Origin: Prevotella sp.
Lineage (GTDB): Bacteria; Bacteroidota; Bacteroidia; Bacteroidales; Bacteroidaceae
Length of the DNA stretch: 39,608 nt
Reading direction: 5' to 3'
Assembly: GCA_017460515.1 (NCBI GenBank)
Contig: JAFUAY010000019.1
Coordinates: forward strand, 1 to 39,608
The position numbers were made by a program, and so were the translations under genes. Numbering within the stretch: the first letter of the stretch is position 1; each line of letters starts with the position of its first letter. The notes beneath the pieces are model-generated. The model was not told the origin of the DNA. It ran no database searches and was given only the letters and a program-made list of their open reading frames with translations. Of this stretch, positions 33,587 through 39,608 are shown piece by piece.

Positions 33587-34594
33587 ATGAAAATTCTTGT
33601 GACGGGAGCCAGTGGATTTATCGGCTCGTTTATTGTGGAAGAAGCGCTGAAAAGGGGTATGGAGACATGGGCAGTCGTTCGCGGCACCAGTTCCCGCCAA
33701 TACCTGCAAGACGAGCGTATTCACTTCGTGGAGCTCGACTTCGATGACCAGAGTCAGATGGAGAAGAAGCTGAGTGGCTTGGCGTTCGACTATGTCATCC
33801 ATGCGGCAGGTGTCACGAAATGTCTGGACAGCGAGGATTTCTACCGCATCAACACGAAGGGCACGAAGAATTTCATCCGTGCGCTCATCAAGCTGAAGAT
33901 GCCACTGAAGAAGTTCGTCTACCTGAGTTCGCTGAGCGTCTATGGCGATATCCATACCCATCAGCCCTATAAGCCCATCCGTGAAAATGATACTCCACGC
34001 CCGAATACCGACTACGGACAGAGCAAGCTGGATGCCGAACAGTGGATTACCAACAGCCTGGAATGTCGCGAAGCCCAGTTTCCTTACGTCTTCCTGCGCC
34101 CCACAGGTGTCTATGGTCCACGTGAGCGCGACTACTTCCTGATGGCCAAGAGCATCAAGCAGCACGTCGACTTTGCTGTTGGTTTCAAACAGCAGGACAT
34201 CACCTTCGTCTATGTCCTTGACGTGGTGCAGGCCGTTTTCCTGGCTTGCGAGAAGGGACAGGCAGGGCGTAAGTATTTCCTCAGCGACGGACAGGTCTAT
34301 CAGAGTTCTACCTTCAGCGATCTCATCCGTCGGGAGCTGGGCAATCCCTGGTGGATCCGCATCACCGCTCCCATCTGGCTGTTGCGTGTGATCACTGCCA
34401 TTGGCGACAAGTGGGGGCACATCACTGGTAAGATCTCTGCACTCAACAACGACAAATATCATATTCTGAAGCAGCGCAACTGGCGTTGCGACATTCAGCC
34501 AGCCATCGACGAACTGGGCTATCATCCTGAGTATACACTCGAACGGGGTGTTCCCCTGACCATCAGTTGGTACAAGGAAAACGGCTGGTTATAA
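33587..34594 (+). CDS. NAD-dependent epimerase/dehydratase (extended SDR)
   Basis: A 335-residue cytoplasmic oxidoreductase-fold protein. The nucleotide-binding loop is TGASGFIG (6-13), the structural motif VIHAAG is near residue 70, and the catalytic pair is YGQSK (Tyr and Lys near 143-147) with the upstream Ser in YLSSLSVYGD. It could act on a nucleotide sugar or a sterol/lipid-like substrate; the sequence does not decide. It is 31 bp upstream of a PAP2-family gene, suggesting a shared role in lipid or glycan head-group chemistry. Confidence 0.9.
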   Translation: MKILVTGASGFIGSFIVEEALKRGMETWAVVRGTSSRQYLQDERIHFVELDFDDQSQMEKKLSGLAFDYVIHAAGVTKCLDSEDFYRINTKGTKNFIRALIKLKMPLKKFVYLSSLSVYGDIHTHQPYKPIRENDTPRPNTDYGQSKLDAEQWITNSLECREAQFPYVFLRPTGVYGPRERDYFLMAKSIKQHVDFAVGFKQQDITFVYVLDVVQAVFLACEKGQAGRKYFLSDGQVYQSSTFSDLIRRELGNPWWIRITAPIWLLRVITAIGDKWGHITGKISALNNDKYHILKQRNWRCDIQPAIDELGYHPEYTLERGVPLTISWYKENGWL

Positions 34595-34625
34595 AAAACA
34601 TGTATAAGGACAAGACACGAGGCCG

Positions 34626-35588
34626 ATGAAGCTATTCAAAAGATTGTTTTCGATAGAGAAGAAGCCCAGGAAAGGCCTGATACTCGTGGAATGGGTGATG
34701 CTGATATATGTGCTGTTCACCCTTCTGCTTCTTCTGCTCACCTTTACCAAGATACAGAACCCGATGTCCATCATCTGGCTTCGCGTGCAGGCCATTATGA
34801 TGGTGCTGGGCCTATGGCTGGTCTACCGCATGATTCCCTGCGGACTCACCATGCTGCTGCGCATTCTCGCTCAGTTTGCCCTCCTGGGGTCATGGTATCC
34901 TGAGACGTTCGAGTTCAACCGCATCATGCCGAACCTGGACCATGTCTTTGCCTCCTACGAACAACAGCTGTTTGGCTGTCAGCCCGCCCTGCTCTTCTCG
35001 CAGAAGTGGAGCAGTCCTGTGGTCAGCGAACTGCTCACGATGGGGTATGTGAGCTATTATCCCATGATGGTGCTGGTGCCCCTGTTCTACTTCTTCTATC
35101 GCAGCGAACAGTTTGTCAAGTCGGCATTCATCACCATCACCTCGTTCTTCCTGTTCTACGTCATCTTCATCTTCCTACCCGTAGCCGGACCACAGTATTA
35201 TTATCCTGCAGCAGGCATCGACCAGATAGCGCAGGGCGTGTTCCCCAACATCGGCAATTATTTCGAGACCCATAGCGAAGGTCTGCCTGCTCCTGGCTAT
35301 ACCGATGGCTTCTTCTATAAAATCCTGATGTGGTTCCATGAGGCAGGCGAGCGTCCCACCGCTGCTTTCCCCAGCAGTCATGTAGGCGTCACCGTCATCC
35401 TGCTCTGGCTGGCTTGGGCCACAGGCAACCGTCGTTTCTTCTGGTTGCTCGTTCCCTTCGGTATGCTCATGTTCTTCGCCACCTTCTACATCCAGGCCCA
35501 CTATGCCATCGATGCTATTGCAGGCTTGGTAGTCGGAACGCTCATGTACTTCCTGCTACTGGGAGTCTATAAGATTCGTAGCTTTTAG
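34626..35588 (+). CDS. PAP2 superfamily phosphatase/phosphotransferase, membrane
   Basis: A 320-residue integral membrane protein with about six helices. PAP2 motifs are clear: RPTAAFPSSHVG (motif 2) and HYAIDAIAGLVVG (motif 3, His and Asp). Upstream, FEFNRIMPNLDHVFASYEQQLFG resembles the segment seen in AUR1/inositol-phosphorylceramide-synthase-like PAP2 proteins, so head-group transfer to a sphingolipid is possible. This is inference. It is co-transcribed with the epimerase, and its stop codon overlaps the convergent thiN stop. Confidence 0.9.
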   Translation: MKLFKRLFSIEKKPRKGLILVEWVMLIYVLFTLLLLLLTFTKIQNPMSIIWLRVQAIMMVLGLWLVYRMIPCGLTMLLRILAQFALLGSWYPETFEFNRIMPNLDHVFASYEQQLFGCQPALLFSQKWSSPVVSELLTMGYVSYYPMMVLVPLFYFFYRSEQFVKSAFITITSFFLFYVIFIFLPVAGPQYYYPAAGIDQIAQGVFPNIGNYFETHSEGLPAPGYTDGFFYKILMWFHEAGERPTAAFPSSHVGVTVILLWLAWATGNRRFFWLLVPFGMLMFFATFYIQAHYAIDAIAGLVVGTLMYFLLLGVYKIRSF

Positions 35589-36268
35589 TTTTTTCCGTCT
35601 GTTGAAAACGTGCGATAGACCAGATAAGGTCCATCTGCCTGGATCGTGAAATGATGGTCGGAAGCTTCGTTGAGCGTGCCCTGCCACCACTCTGAGAAGG
35701 GATAGCCGTCGTAAACGAGGCCTTCCGTCTTCAACTCACGACAGCCAAAATTGAAGATGCTGACCTGCTGGCCAGGGAAAGAATCGAATTGGGTAGTACC
35801 TCTCGCAGGAACGAACCAGCCGTAGTTAGTGACCATCATGGGTTCAACGTCGAAATCGCGCACATAGCGCATGATGAGCGAGATGTTGCCGAGTGTATGA
35901 TCCTCGCGCAGGCCTGTGGCTCCCAGGTAGACAATGCGCTTGTAGCCTTTCTCCAGACAGAAGCGCGTGGCCTTCGTCAGGTCGTTATCATCCTGTTCGT
36001 CTACCTGTCGGAAGATGCATTCATACTTCTTCTTGGCCCACGAGGGGATGGAGTCGCCATCGCCTACTACAGCATCGGCCTTGTCATAATGACTGATAGC
36101 GCCATCGCAGCACACCACGTAGGAAGCATCTTTCAACAATCCCACAGGAACAGCATGCGTAGGCTGTTCGCCATTTGCTAGGATAGCGGCCCACCCCCCA
36201 GCCCCTCCCGAGGGGAGGGGGGATTGGTTAGATACATTGTTGAAGAATTCAAAAGGAATATCTATCAT
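35585..36268 (-). CDS. thiN: Thiamine pyrophosphokinase with a repeat-encoded N-terminal insertion
   Basis: A 227-residue enzyme converting thiamine to thiamine pyrophosphate with ATP. Family motifs: AILANGEQPTH, CCDGAISHY, VVGDGDSIPS, QDDNDLTKATRF and GATGLREDHTLGNI. Residues 13-26 (SNQSPLPSGGAGGW) are translated from a GC-rich palindromic repeat (36188-36226) that has landed in frame near the start. The normal protein would run almost directly into AAILANGE. It is the last gene of the TPP-riboswitch operon, 24 bp after pnuT, and its end overlaps the convergent PAP2 stop. Confidence 0.93.
   Translation of the reverse strand: MIDIPFEFFNNVSNQSPLPSGGAGGWAAILANGEQPTHAVPVGLLKDASYVVCCDGAISHYDKADAVVGDGDSIPSWAKKKYECIFRQVDEQDDNDLTKATRFCLEKGYKRIVYLGATGLREDHTLGNISLIMRYVRDFDVEPMMVTNYGWFVPARGTTQFDSFPGQQVSIFNFGCRELKTEGLVYDGYPFSEWWQGTLNEASDHHFTIQADGPYLVYRTFSTDGKN
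36188..36226. repeat. GC-rich palindromic repeat, copy A (within thiN)
   Basis: GGCCCACCCCCCAGCCCCTC followed by CCGAGGGGAGGGGGGATTGG contains the palindrome CCCCTCCCGAGGGGAGGGG. It is the inverted counterpart of copy B at 36301-36336 and lies inside the thiN coding sequence. Confidence 0.88.
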
Positions 36269-36292
36269 CGTTATACTATTCGTTTTTCGAGT

Positions 36293-36892
36293 CTATTCAG
36301 ACTCCCCTCCCTTTGGGAGGGGCAGGGGGTGGGCCCTTTCCTTCCACTTTCGATACCCCATCACGGCAATGACAACATAGAGCCCGTAAAGGCCTGCCTT
36401 GAAGGGGATGCCCTTCTGTACATAGAGCACGGTACATACCATATCAACCACTATCCAGAAGAGCCATTGCTCCAGATACTTGCGAGCCAAAGCCCACATG
36501 CCCACGAACGAGAGGGCATTGGTGAACGAGTCGAGCACGGGAACGGTAGAGTCGGTCCAGTTCTTGAGCACATAGTAGATAGCCGCCCACGAAACGAAGA
36601 AAAACACCGTCGTGCCCAGATACTGGCTACGGGGCATGTGGATGATGGGCAGCTCCTGTTTCAACTTGCGCGTCTTCTTGAACTTCCAGATGCAGAGACC
36701 GTAGACGGCAGCCAGCGTATAGTAGACTGCCATACCCGCATCGCCATAGAGTCCGTGACTGTAATAGAGGTACACGTCGAGTGCAGGCATCACGATACCC
36801 ACCACCCAGAGGGCAATATGCGCACGATACTCCAGCCAGATGTAAATCAGGCCGAGTATCGTGGTCACTATGTCAAGCCAGTCGAGGGACAT
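36293..36892 (-). CDS. pnuT: PnuC-family transporter, probably thiamine-specific PnuT
   Basis: A 199-residue inner-membrane protein with seven likely helices of the PnuC fold (LIYIWLEYRAHIALWVVGIV, NALSFVGMWALARKYLEQWLFW, VLYVQKGIPFKAGLYGLYVV). PnuC proteins carry nicotinamide riboside. This one lies between a TPP-riboswitch-controlled TonB receptor and thiN, the known context of thiamine-transporting PnuT, and that sets the substrate call. The last codons (HPLPLPKGGESE) come from a GC-rich repeat (copy B, 36301-36336) that has replaced or extended the C-terminus. It is 42 bp after the receptor gene. Confidence 0.9.
   Translation of the reverse strand: MSLDWLDIVTTILGLIYIWLEYRAHIALWVVGIVMPALDVYLYYSHGLYGDAGMAVYYTLAAVYGLCIWKFKKTRKLKQELPIIHMPRSQYLGTTVFFFVSWAAIYYVLKNWTDSTVPVLDSFTNALSFVGMWALARKYLEQWLFWIVVDMVCTVLYVQKGIPFKAGLYGLYVVIAVMGYRKWKERAHPLPLPKGGESE
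36301..36336. repeat. GC-rich palindromic repeat, copy B (3' end of pnuT)
   Basis: ACTCCCCTCCCTTTGGGAGG followed by GGCAGGGGGTGGGCCC. It is inverted relative to copy A. In the pnuT-thiN mRNA the two copies could pair and enclose the thiN start codon (36268). Confidence 0.88.
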
Positions 36893-36934
36893 GTTTTTAG
36901 ATAGAGATGAGAGATGAAAGATATGATTAGATAT

Positions 36935-39202
36935 TTAGAAGTTCAGGGAGAGATGGGCCATGAAGTTGAAGGGTGCTGAAGGTGCGAAGCCTGCCTCGTA
37001 GAGGTCGTCATTGCGATAGGCCTCGACGCTTCCGTCAGCCTTCTGGCGGAACTTCGGACTTGCCCAGCCGTTGTTGTCGAACTTAGCTGAGAAGAGGTTG
37101 TAGAGCGTAACGCCAACGGTAGCCTCCTTCATGCCGAACTGCTTCAGTGCAAACGTGTAGCTCAGGTCCAGATTGGTGGTGAAGTGGCTGTCGAGCATCA
37201 TGCTTACTTCGCTTTCCGGATTACCGTTTGCGTCATAGTTCGTGTAGCTCTTAAAGCCTGAGTTGGTCAGATACTGTTCGCCCACATACTGGCTCTGTAT
37301 TGAAGCCTTGAGATTGTCGTAGCTGAAAGTAAAGATGTTGTTGGCAATAGCGTCAGGCGAGAAAGCCAGATGCGTGTCGCCCACATTGACTGTGGTCACC
37401 TTGTCCTTGAGGGTCACAGCGGCATTCTTCACCTTATTGGTGCTGAACGTTGCGTTGACATCCCAGCGGAACCAGCTGACAGGCTTCCACGCAGCTTCCA
37501 GTTCCACACCCATGCGATAGCTCTCAGCAACGTTCATGGCCTTTGCCTCGCCAATGGGGTTGAGCTCGCCTGTCAGCACGAACTGGTCCTTATAGTCCAT
37601 CCAGTAGAAGTTGGCACCAGCAGAGAAGCTTGGAGAGAGAAACTTGTAGCCAATCTCCAGATCATTCAGTCGCTCTGCCTTCAGTCCGATACCGAAATTG
37701 TCTTCATAGTCGTTACGTGTAGGCTCCTTATGAGCGATGGCATACGATGCATAGACACGATGGTTGGGAGTGATCTCGTAGTTCAGTCCAAACTTCGGAT
37801 TGAAGAAGTTATAGTTGTCGTTGAAGTCGAACACCTTCTGCGTATGGTCATCGTTCCACTTATCCAACGGACCGTTCATCTTGTAGTTCAGATGGCGATA
37901 TTGCAGGTCGACAAATGCGCTCATACCCTTCAGGAATTCCCAGTTCACCTTACCATAGACGTTCATGTCGGTCTTCTTACCCGTATTACGGTAATACTCC
38001 TTGTCGGGATAGACCGTTGTCACGGGCTGTGACCACTTCACCAGTCCGAAATGATCGCCCACGTATTTGTTCCATCCGCCACCAATGGTAGCCTGCAGTC
38101 CCTGATGGTTATCAAAGTTGAGCGAGGCGATGGCTCCATAGAAGTCATTATCCATCTTCTTCTGGTTCACCAGCGTTCCCACTGCCGTCCAGTCGTTGGT
38201 GATACCATATTTAGCCAGCTTCTCGTCGTCATAGCCATAGTCATTCTTGTACTGCTCATAGTAGCCCTCGCCCTTGGTATAGTGGAGGGCAACATTCATT
38301 GACAGCGTACGTGAGAGGAGCTGGTTCCACAGCAACTGGTAGTGCTGCTGATGATAGTTATCAGTCTGGTTGTCGTAGTAGTGCTTGTTGCCGTCAGCAT
38401 CGGTATACATTAATCCGCAGGAGTTGTAGGTACGTCCATACAGGCTTTGCTCATACTTTGAAGTGTAGTTCCATGCATGGTAAGTCTCCTCCTGACCGTT
38501 GAAGGTGATGAACTTCACTACCGTGTTCTCCCCGAAATAACCCGCCTGCAGGAAATAGCTGTTCAGCTTGGCTGAGGCACGATCCAGGTAGCCCTTCGAG
38601 CCGATGTTCGACAACCGTCCCTGGAGTCCCCAGTGGCCATTGATGATTCCGGTGCTGAAGCGCACAGTCTCCTTGTGTGAGTAGTAGCTGCCCCCGCTCA
38701 TATCCACCCCCACGTAGGGCTGCATGCCAATATTCTCCGTCTGCATGTTGAGGGTGGCACCGAAAGCACCTGCACCGTTGGTCGACGTGCCCACACCACG
38801 CTGAATCTGCATCGACTGCACACTGCTGGCAAAGTCGCCCATGTTCACCCAGTAGAGCCCTGCACTCTCAGCATCGTTCATGGGAATACCGTTAGCTGTC
38901 ACGTTCACACGCGTAGCATCGGTACCACGCACACGTATGGAGGTGTAGCCGATACCATTGCCTGCATCGCTGGTCACGGTGACACTGGGCGTGAGCGACA
39001 GCAGGAAGGGAATGTCCTGTCCGTAGTTCACCGCCTTGATCTCGTCGCGATTCATGTCACTAAACGCCATAGGCGTATTCTTCGAAGCACGTGTAGAGCT
39101 CACCTGCACACCCTGCAGTTCAACTGCTTTGAGTGAATCGATAGGTGCTGCCGTCACTGTCGTTGCTGTGAGCAGCATCGAGAAAATGAATGTTTTCTTC
39201 AT
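36935..39202 (-). CDS. TonB-dependent outer-membrane receptor, probably for thiamine
   Basis: A 755-residue outer-membrane receptor with a signal peptide (MKKTFIFSMLLTATTVTAAP). The TonB box region and plug lie at about 28-150 (VELQGVQVSSTRAS, IRVRGTDATRVNVTANGIPMND, VGTSTNGAGAFGATLNMQT). A 22-strand-type barrel follows, ending with the usual terminal Phe (MAHLSLNF). There is no SusD partner and no N-terminal carboxypeptidase-like domain. The substrate is inferred from the TPP riboswitch upstream and pnuT-thiN downstream: it should import thiamine or a precursor. Confidence 0.94.
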   Translation of the reverse strand: MKKTFIFSMLLTATTVTAAPIDSLKAVELQGVQVSSTRASKNTPMAFSDMNRDEIKAVNYGQDIPFLLSLTPSVTVTSDAGNGIGYTSIRVRGTDATRVNVTANGIPMNDAESAGLYWVNMGDFASSVQSMQIQRGVGTSTNGAGAFGATLNMQTENIGMQPYVGVDMSGGSYYSHKETVRFSTGIINGHWGLQGRLSNIGSKGYLDRASAKLNSYFLQAGYFGENTVVKFITFNGQEETYHAWNYTSKYEQSLYGRTYNSCGLMYTDADGNKHYYDNQTDNYHQQHYQLLWNQLLSRTLSMNVALHYTKGEGYYEQYKNDYGYDDEKLAKYGITNDWTAVGTLVNQKKMDNDFYGAIASLNFDNHQGLQATIGGGWNKYVGDHFGLVKWSQPVTTVYPDKEYYRNTGKKTDMNVYGKVNWEFLKGMSAFVDLQYRHLNYKMNGPLDKWNDDHTQKVFDFNDNYNFFNPKFGLNYEITPNHRVYASYAIAHKEPTRNDYEDNFGIGLKAERLNDLEIGYKFLSPSFSAGANFYWMDYKDQFVLTGELNPIGEAKAMNVAESYRMGVELEAAWKPVSWFRWDVNATFSTNKVKNAAVTLKDKVTTVNVGDTHLAFSPDAIANNIFTFSYDNLKASIQSQYVGEQYLTNSGFKSYTNYDANGNPESEVSMMLDSHFTTNLDLSYTFALKQFGMKEATVGVTLYNLFSAKFDNNGWASPKFRQKADGSVEAYRNDDLYEAGFAPSAPFNFMAHLSLNF

Positions 39203-39270
39203 CCTTTAAACTTTTTAACCTGTTAGAACTTAAATAAAAAATTAAAGGGGGAAACGTATACCAATCTTAT

Positions 39271-39352
39271 CATCCCTACGTCGGCATTACCCGCATCAGG
39301 TTATGAAGGGTATCATCTCAGCCATTTCCACATGGGAAACAGCACCCCTTGA
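39271..39352 (-). promoter_or_regulatory. TPP riboswitch (THI element)
   Basis: On the minus strand GGGGTGCT...GGCTGAGATGATACCC...ACCTGATGCGGGTAATGCC and CGTAGGGA appear in the canonical order: P1, the pyrimidine-sensor CTGAGA core, and the pyrophosphate-sensor helix with its ACCTGAT...GTAATGCC signature. It ends 69 nt before the receptor ATG and should switch off the operon when TPP is plentiful. Confidence 0.97.
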
Positions 39353-39376
39353 CAAGCCACTTTGGCAAATCGGGTG

Positions 39377-39407
39377 CAAAGTTACGAAAAAACGGGCGAA
39401 ATGCAAA
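39377..39407 (-). promoter_or_regulatory. Promoter of the thiamine-uptake operon
   Basis: On the minus strand TTTG (39407-39404), a 19-nt spacer and TAACTTTG (39384-39377), just upstream of the riboswitch. A second TAACTTTG (39465-39458) lies in a repeated 16-nt word, CAAAGTTACGAAAAAA, and may be a weaker upstream promoter. I see nothing else in 39485-39608. Confidence 0.8.
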
Positions 39408-39608
39408 AGGAAAACTTGTTTTTCTTCATTTCCGAGTGCAAGTAACTTCGGCAATGCCAAAGTTACGAAAAAAGGTTGTAACAAACGAGGGATTTTGGAG
39501 AATTAACGCAAATCGGCCTGAAATAAAGGCAATACGGGGAAGAACGAGGAAGTCCAGAAATCGGGATTATGCAAATTTGGGAGGATTGAAGAAGAAGTTA
39601 GGTTGCCA

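Overview
The window looks like chromosome from a Prevotella/Segatella-type Bacteroidales bacterium. Most genes are preceded by the Bacteroidota promoter (TTTG, 19-20 nt, TAnnTTTG), usually seen as TACCTTTG, with no clear Shine-Dalgarno sequence. Family-level signs agree: a fused MurF-Alr, a TPP riboswitch driving a TonB receptor with PnuT and thiamine pyrophosphokinase, an IspG with an insert, and secreted proteins ending in a Bacteroidales-type tail domain. This is inference from sequence; no search was run.

Layout. (1) 1-810: a minus-strand tRNA cluster, Ser(UGA), Ser(GCU) and Asn(GUU), with an Asn-like pseudo-tRNA. Several of these are damaged or interrupted by small hairpin inserts. (2) 931-6951: an S41 processing protease, a HerA-like ATPase and MurF-Alr. 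(3) 7028-16835: an eight-gene minus-strand operon built around a 1047-residue tubulin/FtsZ-like protein with a C-terminal GYF_2 domain. Its partners are a membrane protein with a basic tail, a zinc-ribbon/TM/MORN protein and five exported proteins of unknown function. This is the best candidate for an undescribed system. (4) 16836-17445: a repeat-rich divergent spacer with fourteen 11-bp units and a long imperfect inverted repeat. (5) 17446-23068: cysS (+), then a minus-strand run of three secreted proteins (large tail-domain protein, EndoG-type nuclease, papain-like lipoprotein). (6) 23252-31143: a U32 protein and sufE, a histidine phosphatase (-), an unknown gene, rpoN, a PAP2-like membrane protein, purE and ispG. 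(7) 31206-35588: RNase R (-), then an NAD-dependent epimerase and a PAP2 enzyme. (8) 35585-39352: a thiamine-uptake operon (-) under a TPP riboswitch.

Working model for the operon: the tubulin-like NTPase could polymerise in the cytoplasm. Its proline-rich tail and GYF_2 domain, the basic tail of the membrane protein and the zinc-ribbon protein could tie it to the inner membrane, and the five exported proteins could act in the envelope. A hairpin after the tubulin-like gene may lower expression of the downstream genes.

A second theme is invasion of genes by short repeats: hairpins inside tRNAs, a 19-bp purine word twice in the protease gene in two frames, GC-rich palindromes adding codons to pnuT and thiN, and 25-27 bp tandem duplications copying the 3' ends of cysS and rnr. 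Intergenic stretches not listed as features showed nothing I could support.
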